Shown: positions 7,290 through 17,284, numbered from the stretch's first letter. The stretch is DNA of 64,000 nt from Bacteroidia bacterium (GCA_030426955.1 JAUHXS010000001.1:371339-435338); one strand, 5' to 3'. Notes: generated by a model from the sequence alone, not told the origin. Translations and numbers: made by a program.

Positions 7290-9071
7290 TTAAAGCTGTT
7301 TGTTTTGATTATCAAATAACTCTTTATAATAACCATTTTTCTGGAGTAATTCATCGTGTGTACCTGACTCTAAAACACTTCCACTATCTAGGATAACTAT
7401 CTTGTCAAAATTCAAAGATGTAATGATTCTATGTGTAATTATAATGACAGTTTTATCCTCCCACAATGCTCCAAGATTCTTTACAATTTTTTTCTCTGTT
7501 GTTGCATCAACGGCTGATAAACAATCATCAAGAAGTAAAACTGGGCTATCTTTTAACAATGCACGAGCCAGTGATATTCTTTGCTTCTGCCCTCCTGACA
7601 AAGTCACTCCTCTTTCTCCTATCAGATTATCAAATTGTTTAGGAATAGCCCCAATCTCTTTTTTAATAGATGCCAGCTCGGCAGCTTGAACAATTAACTC
7701 TTTTTCTGCATCATTTGCAGAGAAGGCGATATTATTTGAAATCGTATCAGAAAATAAAAACACGTCTTGTGGGACATAGCTAATCAAACTTCTAAGTCGC
7801 TCTAAATCTAATTCTTTAATATTATTACTATTGATCTTTATATTCCCTTTTGTAACATCATAAAGTCGCGTCAATAGGTTAGCAACGGTTGACTTACCTG
7901 ATCCAGTCTTACCCATTATTGCTATTTTATCTCCAGGTTTTATGTCTAAAGAGAAATTCTTAATTGCCTCAATTCCAGTATCTGGATAAACAAATCCTAC
8001 ATTTTCAAACCTTATATTTATACTATTTTTATCAGTAAGACTTACCGTCCCAGAGTGTATTACAGGCTCAACTTGTAAAAATTCGTTTATTCTTTTCTGA
8101 GAAGCCTCTGCACGTTGAATTAGCGATGCCACCCACCCTACTGAGGCAATCGGCCATGTCAACATATTGATGTATATCACAAATTCTGCAATATTACCTG
8201 TTGTAATTTCACCTGAAATGACTTTTAATCCTCCTAAATAAATAGTCAGGATGGTACTTAATCCTGTTAATAATAACATCAAAGGGAAAAAGAGTGACTC
8301 AACTCGTGCCAAACTTAGTGTCCTATCTTTATATTCCTCGCACTCACTATCAAAAAAGGCTTTCATTGATTTTTCCTGAACGAATGACTTTATGATTCTT
8401 ATTCCAGAGAAAGATTCCTGAGCAATACTTGTAAGATGAGACAACTGCTTTTGGATCGCTTCACTGCGCTTATTAATCCTACTGCTTACGAAATATATTG
8501 AAAAAGACAATATGGGTAACGGTAATAAAACGTAAAGAGTCAATTGCACATTTACGCTCAACATCATATAAATCGTTACGATAAATAATGCTCCTAGGTT
8601 AATACTATACATAATCGCTGGGCCCAGATACATTCTAACTCTTGAGACATCTTCTGTAATTCTCGACATTAAGTCTCCTGTCATGTTCTTTTTATAAAAT
8701 GCCATATCCATTTTACTGTAATGTTTGTATACATCATTCTTTAAATCAAACTCAATTAAACGTGACATGACAATGATGGTTTGCCTCATGAAAAACATAA
8801 ACAACCCTCTCATTATAGCAAGGCCAATAACAATTAGTCCAAAAATAAATATGCTTTCAACCAATGTATCGTATATATTGCCTTTTACCGTTTCATCGGC
8901 TGTTGCACTATAGAGCTTAAGTTGCTCTTTAACCAAATCAAAGGCTCTCCTAATTACTTGGGCAGGGAAAATGGCAAAAATGTTAGAAATGATAATAAAT
9001 ATAATTCCAGAAATAAATCGAAGCTTATACTTTAAAATATATTTATTAAGTGCCTTTAATGATCCCAACAA
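7290..9071 (-). CDS. ABC exporter, fused membrane and ATPase domains (MsbA/YheI-like)
   Basis: The 593-residue half-transporter has six membrane helices (about residues 15-310) and a C-terminal ATPase domain. The latter has Walker A GKTGSGKST, signature LSGGQKQ and the H-loop ITHR. Walker B reads LLLDDCLSAVD: the catalytic glutamate after the Walker B aspartate is replaced by Asp, as in the degenerate site of heterodimeric exporters such as the YheI/BmrC group. No second half-transporter is adjacent. The start is TTG at 9071 or 9068, supported by AAAGGA just upstream and a TAGCTTTG -7 box at 9096-9089. The substrate (lipid or drug) cannot be told. Confidence 0.92.
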   Translation of the reverse strand: MLGSLKALNKYILKYKLRFISGIIFIIISNIFAIFPAQVIRRAFDLVKEQLKLYSATADETVKGNIYDTLVESIFIFGLIVIGLAIMRGLFMFFMRQTIIVMSRLIEFDLKNDVYKHYSKMDMAFYKKNMTGDLMSRITEDVSRVRMYLGPAIMYSINLGALFIVTIYMMLSVNVQLTLYVLLPLPILSFSIYFVSSRINKRSEAIQKQLSHLTSIAQESFSGIRIIKSFVQEKSMKAFFDSECEEYKDRTLSLARVESLFFPLMLLLTGLSTILTIYLGGLKVISGEITTGNIAEFVIYINMLTWPIASVGWVASLIQRAEASQKRINEFLQVEPVIHSGTVSLTDKNSINIRFENVGFVYPDTGIEAIKNFSLDIKPGDKIAIMGKTGSGKSTVANLLTRLYDVTKGNIKINSNNIKELDLERLRSLISYVPQDVFLFSDTISNNIAFSANDAEKELIVQAAELASIKKEIGAIPKQFDNLIGERGVTLSGGQKQRISLARALLKDSPVLLLDDCLSAVDATTEKKIVKNLGALWEDKTVIIITHRIITSLNFDKIVILDSGSVLESGTHDELLQKNGYYKELFDNQNKQL

Positions 9072-9164
9072 ACTATCCTTTATGATAGCAAAGCTAAGCT
9101 TTATTATTACTCTTTTCTAAAATTCAAGTCGAGAGACCAAGAATAATTCAAAAAATAATTTAGC

Positions 9165-9195
9165 TTTGCTCCGCAATTGATTTGTAGTATCTTTA
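9165..9195 (+). promoter_or_regulatory. Possible promoter of the amino acid dehydrogenase gene
   Basis: TTTG at 9165-9168, a 19-base spacer and TATCTTTA at 9188-9195 fit the Bacteroidota promoter except for the last base of the -7 box, giving a 5' UTR of about 18 bases. An alternative -7 box, TAGCTTTG at 9161-9168, matches perfectly but has no TTG 19 bases upstream. The two candidates overlap and cannot be separated by eye. Confidence 0.45.
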
Positions 9196-9219
9196 AAAGA
9201 AGACAAAACGGTATTTACG

Positions 9220-10323
9220 ATGCAAGAAACCTTGATACAAAATAAGACGGAGGAGACATTATTTGGACAGTTAGATCAATATGAGCATGAGCAAGTTGTT
9301 TACGGCTATGATAAAGACACTGGATTAAAATGCATTATTGCAATACACAATACAGTTTTAGGGCCAGCACTCGGAGGCACTAGGATTTGGAATTACAATT
9401 CAGAAAAGGAAGCCCTAAAAGATGTTTTAAGGTTATCTAGAGGAATGACTTACAAATCAGCGATAAGCGGTATCAACCTTGGTGGAGGGAAAGCAGTTCT
9501 TATTGGAGACTCTAGGCAAGAAAAATATAAATCAGAAAAACTTTGGAGAAGCTATGGAAAAGTAGTCAATAGCTTAAACGGTAAATATGTTACTGCTGAA
9601 GATGTTGGAACATCTGCAAAAGAGATGGAATATATTGCCGAGGAAACGGAGTGGGTTATGGGCAAGCCTTCTTACCTTGGAGGGAGTGGAGATCCTTCTC
9701 CTATGACTGCATATGGAACTTATTTAGGCATGAAAGCTTCTGCAAAGAAAAAGTGGGGGAATGATAGCCTAGAAGGCAAAAAGGTAATGGTTCAAGGTGC
9801 GGGTCACGTTGGGGCATATCTTATCGGATACCTAGCTAAAGAAGGAGCACAAATATTGGTATCTGATATTTACGAAGACAAGATTGAAGCTATTGCAAAA
9901 GAACATAAAGTGGAAGTAATCCCTGCTGATGACGTTTATGATGTAGACATGGACATTTACGCACCTTGTGCGCTGGGTGCTACTCTAAATGATGATACAA
10001 TAGATAAGTTGAAATGCAGCATTATTTCTGGTGCAGCCAACAATCAGTTAGAAAATGAAAAGATACATGGTAACATTTTAAAAGAGCGAGATATCTTATA
10101 CGCCCCTGACTTTTTAATTAATGCTGGAGGCGTCATCAATGTTTATCTTGAATTAGTTGGCTATAGTGAGGAAAGAGCTTACGCCACTACTGAAAAAATC
10201 TATGATAGAACTTTAGAGATATACGCTCGAGCTGAGAAAGATAATATCACATCTCATCAGGCAGCAATAGAATTAGCTGAAGAGCGTATAAACGATATTG
10301 CAAAATTAAAAGCTAAGATTTAA
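9220..10323 (+). CDS. Leucine/phenylalanine/valine-type amino acid dehydrogenase
   Basis: The family carries out NAD-dependent oxidative deamination of branched-chain or aromatic amino acids to 2-oxo acids. The 367-residue protein has the substrate-domain motifs LGPALGGTRIW, MTYKSAISGINLGGGKAV (Lys79 and Lys91 correspond to the binding and catalytic lysines) and a Rossmann domain with GAGHVGAYL at about 193-201. YAPDFLINAGGVINVYLE follows near the C-terminus. Length is normal. Leucine is the most likely substrate in this phylum, but specificity cannot be read with confidence. nusB starts 17 bases downstream on the same strand. Confidence 0.93.
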   Translation: MQETLIQNKTEETLFGQLDQYEHEQVVYGYDKDTGLKCIIAIHNTVLGPALGGTRIWNYNSEKEALKDVLRLSRGMTYKSAISGINLGGGKAVLIGDSRQEKYKSEKLWRSYGKVVNSLNGKYVTAEDVGTSAKEMEYIAEETEWVMGKPSYLGGSGDPSPMTAYGTYLGMKASAKKKWGNDSLEGKKVMVQGAGHVGAYLIGYLAKEGAQILVSDIYEDKIEAIAKEHKVEVIPADDVYDVDMDIYAPCALGATLNDDTIDKLKCSIISGAANNQLENEKIHGNILKERDILYAPDFLINAGGVINVYLELVGYSEERAYATTEKIYDRTLEIYARAEKDNITSHQAAIELAEERINDIAKLKAKI

Positions 10324-10340
10324 GCTACCTTCTGCGAAGT

Positions 10341-11270
10341 ATGCTTACGAGGAGAAATATTCGAATTAAGGTAATGCAAACGCTCTACATTAAGGAGCAA
10401 AATGATGATTTGCAATTACCACAAGTAGAAAAACAGCTTACAGACCTGATAGAGGACACTTACCACCTATATCTTTATCTTTTATTATTTATTGAACAAG
10501 TTGCCGAACAATCAACAGTACATGCAACTACTCAATCTGAGAAGCTCTTAGAAGAGAATAAGAAGAAGTTCATCTCTACTAAGATCAATGAAAACCCAAT
10601 TGTTCAGTTTATAAGAGAAGATGAAGCTATCCAGAAAGCTATAAAAAAGGCTAAATTAAAATATCTTCTAGATGAAAAGCTAATCGAAAAAACTTACAAA
10701 CAACTTATCGAAACACCTGAGTACAGAGACTATATCAACAATGAATCTAATGATTGGAAAAGTCATCATAAAATAATTTCTTACTTACTAAATCCATTAT
10801 TAGCAGACAATGAAGATTTCGATGATCATCTAGAAGCATTTTTACCTAATTGGCAAGACGATGCCGAAATGGTTATCAACTATGTATTAAAAAATTCATC
10901 CAAAAGCTCTGGAAGGATTTTTGATGCAAGTTTTAGCTGGAAAGAAGAGGAAACATTTGCCCAAGAATTGCTTAATACTACTATTAAGAATGAATCGGAG
11001 TATAAAAAACTTATTCAAGAAAAAGCAAAAAACTGGGAAGTTGATAGAATAACAGTCTTAGACATCATTCTAATGCAAATGGCTGTTTGTGAGTTTTTGG
11101 AATTCCCATTCATCCCCACTAAAGTGACGATGAACGAATACATTGAGTTATCTAAATTCTACAGCACTCCTAAAAGTAAAGAGTTTATCAATGGTATCAT
11201 CGATAAGCTGAGAATCCAACTAGTAGAGGAAGGGAAGATCAAAAAGACTGGTAGAGGGTTAGTAGAGTAA
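10341..11270 (+). CDS. nusB: Transcription antitermination factor NusB, long Bacteroidota form
   Basis: NusB binds boxA RNA with ribosomal protein S10 and takes part in rRNA antitermination. The protein has 309 residues, about twice the length of E. coli NusB. The NusB fold is split: MLTRRNIRIKVMQTLYI starts the first helix, an extended helical insert fills the middle, and the recognisable core WEVDRITVLDIILMQMAVCEFL...PTKVTMNEYIELSKFYSTPKSKEFINGIID lies at the C-terminus. Such long forms are usual in Bacteroidota. It follows the amino acid dehydrogenase after 17 bases and is probably co-transcribed with it. Confidence 0.94.
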   Translation: MLTRRNIRIKVMQTLYIKEQNDDLQLPQVEKQLTDLIEDTYHLYLYLLLFIEQVAEQSTVHATTQSEKLLEENKKKFISTKINENPIVQFIREDEAIQKAIKKAKLKYLLDEKLIEKTYKQLIETPEYRDYINNESNDWKSHHKIISYLLNPLLADNEDFDDHLEAFLPNWQDDAEMVINYVLKNSSKSSGRIFDASFSWKEEETFAQELLNTTIKNESEYKKLIQEKAKNWEVDRITVLDIILMQMAVCEFLEFPFIPTKVTMNEYIELSKFYSTPKSKEFINGIIDKLRIQLVEEGKIKKTGRGLVE

Positions 11271-11361
11271 TGTTACTGGATTAGTCTCATTACCCTAAGT
11301 AGGGTAAACGACGTATTGTATAATTAAGTTTAGCAAACTATATTTGTAGATATTATAAACT

Positions 11362-12552
11362 ATGGCTATGAAAAACCGATATCTCTTATTGACTAATCTC
11401 TTAATATTTACCACCACTCTTTTATACGGTCAGCAAGCTTATGTTGAGGGCTATGGATATATGACTGTTGTAGACCCCACCAATCATAGCACACAAGATT
11501 CAATTTGTTGTGCAAACTTCATTTCACCTGCCCCTTCAAATGATAACTCTACTATATATACGGTAAAAGTAGATTTTGCAAATGGGAATAAAATTTATTA
11601 CATCGATCATGGTACCAAGCAGGTTACTGATTCCATAGATCTAGTTGCACATGGAGTGGAAACAGGTTTTAATACAAACTTATTATTCGCTAGAAATGTT
11701 GCAAATAATAACATTTATCTAATTGATCCTTCTACAAAAAGTATAGACTCATTAAGTTTTAATAACCCTTCGAATCTTAATCGGCGACCAAATAGTGAGG
11801 AGGTTTGGGTGTCTAACGGTGCCAGCTTTGGGGTTGTTGATTATAGCTCTGGGACGACCATTACGACATATACCTATCATACTGGTAGTACTTTTTTTCA
11901 TGCAGGAATAAGTTTTTCTCATGATGGCACACAAGCTATTATGAGAGATTTCATGAGAGAACGCATTTATTTTATCAATGCCAATACAAAGTCTATTATA
12001 GATTCTATGGATGTAAATGGGGAATATCTAGAGTTTAATAGTGATGCAAGTGAATACATTGCCGTACACGGCACCAAAATGTATCGATACAATGTATCCA
12101 CAAAATCAGTTATCGACTCCACAGAATTACCTCACACAGGTTTTGATATTTTCAGAAATCCAGTGGCTGAAGAGATATGGGTTGTGTACCATAATGATGA
12201 TAGTATCGGAATTTTTAACATTAACACACTTGCTTCCATAAAAACTATTGGAACAGGCTCCAACCCACACAAAGTAGCATTTATTGATGTGCAGAACAGC
12301 ACCTTTATAGAAGCAAATAAAAAAGCAATAAGTGTTTACCCCAATCCTGCTTCTGAATATATTTCTTTTCAAGGCATAGCATTAACAAAGGTTTATATTT
12401 ATGATAATATGGGTAGGCTTATTATACAACAGTCAAATAACCTTAATAAAATGATTTCGGTAAAACAACTTACAAAAGGAATTTATACTATACGTGCTTA
12501 TGACGAAAGGGGGCAAGTATACCTGAATAGATTAATAAAAAGCGAAAGTTAA
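11362..12552 (+). CDS. Secreted YncE-like beta-propeller protein with T9SS type A sorting domain
   Basis: The 396-residue protein begins with a signal peptide (a second Met two codons in, at 11368, is an equally good start). It then has repeated strands of the YVTN/YncE type: IYYIDHGTKQVTDSI, IYLIDPSTKSIDSL, IYFINANTKSIIDSM and MYRYNVSTKSVIDST, suggesting a seven-bladed propeller of about 270 residues. The C-terminal 80 residues are a type A sorting domain (ISVYPNPASEYISFQ, YDNMGRLIIQ, LTKGIYTIRAYDE). It should be exported by the T9SS. It stands alone between nusB and a convergent gene. No ligand or enzymatic role is visible. Confidence 0.85.
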   Translation: MAMKNRYLLLTNLLIFTTTLLYGQQAYVEGYGYMTVVDPTNHSTQDSICCANFISPAPSNDNSTIYTVKVDFANGNKIYYIDHGTKQVTDSIDLVAHGVETGFNTNLLFARNVANNNIYLIDPSTKSIDSLSFNNPSNLNRRPNSEEVWVSNGASFGVVDYSSGTTITTYTYHTGSTFFHAGISFSHDGTQAIMRDFMRERIYFINANTKSIIDSMDVNGEYLEFNSDASEYIAVHGTKMYRYNVSTKSVIDSTELPHTGFDIFRNPVAEEIWVVYHNDDSIGIFNINTLASIKTIGTGSNPHKVAFIDVQNSTFIEANKKAISVYPNPASEYISFQGIALTKVYIYDNMGRLIIQQSNNLNKMISVKQLTKGIYTIRAYDERGQVYLNRLIKSES

Positions 12553-12606
12553 GCACATTCACAAAAAAAGGGCTTGCGCTAAAAATACTTGAAGAGCATG
12601 GGGCAT

Positions 12607-13404
12607 TTACAAATCATTAGCTTTCGCCACAATCTCCGCTAAATCCAGATTCTCGATCTCTTCCTCTTTACCTTTTGTTTTAACCCCATCCATAAGCATA
12701 GTCATACAAAAAGGACATGCGGAAGCAACAACATTTGCCTTAGTTTCAATCGCCTCTTCAATCCGTTCTTGATTAATTCTCTTCTCTCCTGGCTCATCTT
12801 CTTTAAACATCTGAGCACCTCCAGCTCCACAACAAAGCCCTTTAGCTTTGCAACGTTTCATCTCTACCAAATCTGCATCCAACTGTTCTAGAACTTTTCT
12901 TGGTGCTTCATAAATACCATTTGATCGCCCGATGTAGCAAGAGTCATGATAAGTTATCTTCTTTCCTTTAAAGTGATTACCATCCGTCATCTTTATTCTA
13001 CCTTGATCTATTAACTCTTGGAGTAATACCGTATGATGAATGACTTCATAGTTACCACCCAAATCAGGATATTCATTTTTTAAGGTATTAAAACAATGAG
13101 GACAAGCTGTAACAATCTTAGTAATGTTATATCCGTTTAAAACTTGAATATTACTCATTGCTTGCATCTGAAACAAAAACTCATTACCTGCTCTTCTAGC
13201 GGGATCTCCAGTACAACTTTCTTCTGTTCCAAGAATGGCAAACTTAATACCTACATGGTGTAATATTTTAGAAAAAGCAACAGTAATTTTTTGTGCTCGT
13301 TCGTCATAACTTCCAGCACAGCCTACCCAAAACAAAATTTCAGGTTGCTCCCCTTTGGCAATCATTTCAGCAACTGTTGGCACGGAATATGTGGTATCAC
13401 TCAT
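12607..13404 (-). CDS. CCG-domain (heterodisulfide reductase-like) Fe-S oxidoreductase subunit
   Basis: The 265-residue protein has two cysteine-rich CCG domains as found in HdrB, GlpC and LutA/YkgE proteins. The N-terminal one includes FWVGCAGS and TACPHCFNTLKNEYP. The C-terminal one includes DSCYIGR, the CCGAGG motif and ASACPFCMTML. These domains bind iron-sulfur clusters, often of the noncubane kind, and pass electrons to a membrane or flavin partner. In Bacteroidota this gene usually follows a 4Fe-4S ferredoxin-like membrane subunit; that partner is not adjacent here. It is monocistronic, with no close neighbour on its strand. Confidence 0.88.
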   Translation of the reverse strand: MSDTTYSVPTVAEMIAKGEQPEILFWVGCAGSYDERAQKITVAFSKILHHVGIKFAILGTEESCTGDPARRAGNEFLFQMQAMSNIQVLNGYNITKIVTACPHCFNTLKNEYPDLGGNYEVIHHTVLLQELIDQGRIKMTDGNHFKGKKITYHDSCYIGRSNGIYEAPRKVLEQLDADLVEMKRCKAKGLCCGAGGAQMFKEDEPGEKRINQERIEEAIETKANVVASACPFCMTMLMDGVKTKGKEEEIENLDLAEIVAKANDL

Positions 13405-13490
13405 ATTACTAATTTGAAATAAATATACTATAAAAAGTTTTATCCGCTAAATTTAAGGGACAGGACAAAGGATTTTTAAAATACTGGCAC

Positions 13491-15623
13491 CTAGCGCAAG
13501 ACTTGAATGTTTCCCACCCTACTTATATGTTTACCAAAGGGAATATCAAAGTCTAGCTTATAAACATATACGCCCTGGGAAACGCTCCTTCCATTATAAG
13601 TTCCATCCCAAAAGTCCTTATTATCTGCAAATTGATATATCAACTTACCTTTCTGGTCATATATGCTGAGATTAAAATTATTCTTACTAGCTCTTAAGAC
13701 TTTCAAAACATCATTCTCTCCGTCTTCATTTGGCGTAAAGACATTAGGAATAAATGGATATTCACAAGAAACCACCTCAATAGATAGCGAATCCATGTAT
13801 TGAACAAATGAGTTGCCAAAGCATGGGTCTTTGTATTCAGCATCTAGAAGGTAGTTTGTAGAACTATCTGGAAATACCATCGCATCTAAACTAAAGGTAT
13901 CATCATTTATCACATTGATCCAATACCCCGTTATGTCTGCTTGAGATTTAACGAACAACTCTAAAGGTTCTTGCTCACATATTGCCTGATCAATTGGTAT
14001 TTCTAGACTAGCTGCGCTATTATAACAAACCGTATTCCCCGAAGCATCTGTTAAAGGTGCCTGAATAAGAAATGAATTAAATAACTCAAATGGCACCAAA
14101 GGGTTTTGTTGTGGCTTACAAGGTACTCTGAGATTATCATCAATATTAGTGATGTTATAGTTATACTGATTCATAAGATGCCTGGATGGTGCCCAACTAG
14201 GGTTAGAAAAGGCGACTATATCCCTAAGCGTACAACCTATTAGAATATCAGTATGTCCGTCCTTATCAATATCTGCAATGGTAGGCCGCTCTTGTAATGT
14301 TCCACTTCGACACTCAACAATTGCCTCTAAAGAACCATCTTTTCCATTAAAAATCCTCAGGGAATCAGTCCTATTGACGATATCTAAAAAGCCATCACAG
14401 TTGAAGTCAAAAGCAGAGCTACTCGGAGTTAGATTTGCTGAGCCATCACGTATTTTTTGAACCCAAACCACATTCATATTATTATCGAGCATATAAATGC
14501 TATCCTCATTCGATATAACAATCTCTGCCTCTCCATCGTTATCAAAATCTGCTACTGTCGGCGTACTACCCAACTGAGAAGTTGTGGGTGGCATTGTAAA
14601 CGTGTTTCCAATCTGGTCTCCAGTTCTAGGGTTCCAGACATAAACAGCAGCGCCATGGTTAACAATCACATCCAATTGGTCATCTCCGTCAAAATCTGCA
14701 ACCGCAGTATATCCATCATTTAGAGAATCATTATTGGTTGTACTTTCTATTTTCAAGAAAGATACTCCTGGATCATAAGCATATACTACATCTCCACAGA
14801 TTAATTCTAATCCATCGCAATCGCCACAAAAAGAACTTGGAAGCACATCTGCTGCAACAGAAACCCTCATCCAAGATTGATTAGCAAAACCAGATGGAGG
14901 CACTCCTTCTGAAGAAAAACCTCTAGCTAATAATGCTCCTGTATTTGCATTATAAATTCTATTTCGCACATATACTTCTGGTGAAAAGTCTCCATCGAAG
15001 TCTGCTAACCCTGGGTTTGCGGGATAACCACTAGATATAAAACCAATAGCAAGAGAATTTATTTTATTATGCCACTTAATACTCCCATCATGCTCAAAGC
15101 AAACTAAGCCCACATTATCACCAGGAAATTCTTGCATAGAACCAATAATTTCTCCAAATCCATCATTATCCACATCTCCAATTGCAAAATTTCTATAGAT
15201 CGTTTCTGCTACGATATCTTTAGAAAAAGTAACAGCACCATCTACGCCACTCCGATATATAAGCCTAGGAGAGCCTAAGGGTTGATTTTGAACGGTAATG
15301 ATATCAACTACTCCATCTTTATTAACATCAGCAACAGCAAAGGTTGAAAAGGTAGAATATGAAGAGTCCTCCACACTCCATTTTTGAGATAAATTCATGG
15401 AAGGATCATCCACCTGATTTTTGACACAATTTTCGTCAAATAGCTCATCCGTGGAAGTCTTAATTACAAAATCTTCGCAAAAACTGCTACCATAACATTC
15501 TGAATCGTAACAATCAATTAGTCCATCTCCATCGTTATCTTGACAGTCACCACACACTTCTTGCGCAAGAGAATTTGCAAAAAAACAACATAGTATAGCA
15601 AAACACAAAAACCTGAAAATCAT
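13491..15623 (-). CDS. FG-GAP repeat surface protein with T9SS type B (gliding-motility-associated) domain
   Basis: The 710-residue protein has a signal peptide to about residue 20, then a Ca-binding-like CQDNDGDGLIDCYDSEC motif. A run of FG-GAP/integrin-like repeats follows (DVNKDGVVDIITV, DVDNDGFGEIIG, DFDGDFSPEVYV, DFDGDDQLDVIV, DFDNDGEAEIVI, DFNCDGFLDIVN, DIDKDGHTDILIG), giving a probable Ca-stabilised propeller. After an Ig-like stretch comes the C-terminal type B domain (FIPNVFTPNEDGENDVL, LSIYDQKGKLIY, WDGTYNGRSVSQGVYVYKL). It is a paralog of the 940-residue protein at 31082-33904: domain order and the NQYNYN-TNIDDNL linker are shared. Role: probable cell-surface or released protein; ligand unknown. 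Confidence 0.9.
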   Translation of the reverse strand: MIFRFLCFAILCCFFANSLAQEVCGDCQDNDGDGLIDCYDSECYGSSFCEDFVIKTSTDELFDENCVKNQVDDPSMNLSQKWSVEDSSYSTFSTFAVADVNKDGVVDIITVQNQPLGSPRLIYRSGVDGAVTFSKDIVAETIYRNFAIGDVDNDGFGEIIGSMQEFPGDNVGLVCFEHDGSIKWHNKINSLAIGFISSGYPANPGLADFDGDFSPEVYVRNRIYNANTGALLARGFSSEGVPPSGFANQSWMRVSVAADVLPSSFCGDCDGLELICGDVVYAYDPGVSFLKIESTTNNDSLNDGYTAVADFDGDDQLDVIVNHGAAVYVWNPRTGDQIGNTFTMPPTTSQLGSTPTVADFDNDGEAEIVISNEDSIYMLDNNMNVVWVQKIRDGSANLTPSSSAFDFNCDGFLDIVNRTDSLRIFNGKDGSLEAIVECRSGTLQERPTIADIDKDGHTDILIGCTLRDIVAFSNPSWAPSRHLMNQYNYNITNIDDNLRVPCKPQQNPLVPFELFNSFLIQAPLTDASGNTVCYNSAASLEIPIDQAICEQEPLELFVKSQADITGYWINVINDDTFSLDAMVFPDSSTNYLLDAEYKDPCFGNSFVQYMDSLSIEVVSCEYPFIPNVFTPNEDGENDVLKVLRASKNNFNLSIYDQKGKLIYQFADNKDFWDGTYNGRSVSQGVYVYKLDFDIPFGKHISRVGNIQVLR

Positions 15624-15703
15624 AATCAGGTTAAGATATGTATAAAAGAATACCTTTCAGAAGAAAAAAATTGATAAAATCATATTTTAAACACGATAAT
15701 TCC

Positions 15704-17245
15704 TTACAATGGAATATTACCATGTTTTTTTCTAGGCAGGTTATCTACCTTGTTTTCCAACATTTTAAAAGCTTTGATCAGTTTGATTCTTGTCTCATCA
15801 GGCTTAATCACCTCATCAACAAAGCCTCTATTTGCTGCTCTATATGGATCTGCAAATTTTTCGGTATACTCATCAGTTTTCTCCTGCAATGTCTTTTCGG
15901 GATCCTTAGATGCTTTGATCTCATTTCTAAAGATAATTTCAACGGCTCCTTTTGCACCCATTACCGCGATTTCTGCGGTTGGCCATGCAAAGTTCATGTC
16001 TGCTCCAATATGCTTGGAGTTCATCACATCATAAGCACCTCCATATGCCTTTCTCGTAATTACTGTAATTCTAGGAACAGTTGCTTCACTGAAAGCGTAT
16101 AACAATTTTGCTCCATTGGTAATGATCGCATTCCACTCTTGATCTGTGCCAGGTAAAAAGCCAGGAACGTCTTCAAATACAAGTAAGGGAATATTGAAAG
16201 CATCACAAAAACGAACAAACCTAGCTCCCTTTCTAGAAGAATTGATATCTAATACCCCAGCCAAAAAAGCAGGCTGATTAGCCACTATACCGATACTTCT
16301 TCCAGCTAGTCTACTGAATCCAACGACTATATTTTCTGCATAATCTTTATGTATCTCATAAAAAGAACCTTCATCAACCACCTCATTAATCACATCTCGA
16401 ATGTCATATGGTTGGTTTGGGTTTTCAGGGATAATATTAAGCAAATCTTCTCTTTTCTCATCTCCACCTTCATAAGGCTGAGTAGGCGTTTCATCCTCAC
16501 AATTTTGAGGCATATAGCTTAATAAAGTTTTAATCCCATTAATACATTCAATTTCATTAGTATAAGCAAAATGCGTCACTCCTGACTTGCTTGCATGGGT
16601 ATTAGCTCCTCCTAACTCTTCTGATGTCACCTCTTCGTGAGTAACAGTTTTCACAACATTAGGCCCCGTAACAAACATATATGAAGTATTTTCTACCATC
16701 ATAATAAAATCAGTAATGGCAGGTGAGTACACAGCACCTCCAGCACAAGGCCCCATGATAGCAGAAATCTGCGGAACAACTCCAGATGCTAAAGTATTTC
16801 TGTAGAAAATATCAGCATAGCCTCCTAGTGAAACAACACCCTCTTGAATTCTAGCACCTCCTGAATCATTCAGACCGATAACAGGGGCTCCATTTTTCAT
16901 CGCCAAGTCCATCACCTTGCAAATTTTCTCAGCATGAGTCTCTGATAGAGACCCTCCAAAAACTGTAAAATCTTGAGAAAAAACATAAACTAATCGTCCA
17001 TTGACGGTTCCATAACCCGTCACAACACCATCGCCTAAAGGTCTATTTTTATCCAAGCCAAAATCGGTTGACCGATGACGTACCAGCATACCAATTTCTT
17101 CAAATGAGCCTTCGTCTAAAAGAAAATGAATTCTTTCTCTTGCGGTTAACTTACCTTTATCATGTTGAGCATCAATTCTTTTCTGTCCTCCCCCTAATTT
17201 TGCTTCTACAATTTTTTCCTGTAACCTTTCAATCTTCTCTTTCAT
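15704..17245 (-). CDS. Acyl-CoA carboxylase carboxyltransferase (beta) subunit
   Basis: Biotin-dependent propionyl- or acetyl-CoA carboxylases use this subunit to transfer the carboxyl group from biotin to acyl-CoA. The protein (513 residues from ATG at 17245; a TTG one codon earlier is unlikely) has both crotonase-fold halves: [13 protein letters not shown] and [20 protein letters not shown] in the N half, [12 protein letters not shown] and [19 protein letters not shown] in the C half. The size and motifs match propionyl-CoA carboxylase beta (PccB/MmdA). The biotin carboxylase and carrier subunits are not nearby. It follows a MATE transporter and a thioesterase gene on the same strand, with 36-base spacing to the former. 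Confidence 0.94.
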   Translation of the reverse strand: MKEKIERLQEKIVEAKLGGGQKRIDAQHDKGKLTARERIHFLLDEGSFEEIGMLVRHRSTDFGLDKNRPLGDGVVTGYGTVNGRLVYVFSQDFTVFGGSLSETHAEKICKVMDLAMKNGAPVIGLNDSGGARIQEGVVSLGGYADIFYRNTLASGVVPQISAIMGPCAGGAVYSPAITDFIMMVENTSYMFVTGPNVVKTVTHEEVTSEELGGANTHASKSGVTHFAYTNEIECINGIKTLLSYMPQNCEDETPTQPYEGGDEKREDLLNIIPENPNQPYDIRDVINEVVDEGSFYEIHKDYAENIVVGFSRLAGRSIGIVANQPAFLAGVLDINSSRKGARFVRFCDAFNIPLLVFEDVPGFLPGTDQEWNAIITNGAKLLYAFSEATVPRITVITRKAYGGAYDVMNSKHIGADMNFAWPTAEIAVMGAKGAVEIIFRNEIKASKDPEKTLQEKTDEYTEKFADPYRAANRGFVDEVIKPDETRIKLIKAFKMLENKVDNLPRKKHGNIPL

Positions 17246-17284
17246 CAATTTCTAGTTTTCTGCTTTAAAATCTAAGTTAACCAA

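Noticed and set aside
7271..7294. Inverted repeat TTTAAATC/GATTTAAA at the end of the ABC exporter gene
   Set aside because: On the minus strand it is not followed by a T-run, it is AT-rich and contains the stop codon, so a terminator call is not justified.
15638..16102. 154-residue open frame on the plus strand
   Set aside because: It lies opposite the 3' end of the carboxyltransferase gene, has no family features, and its composition follows from antisense reading of a conserved gene.
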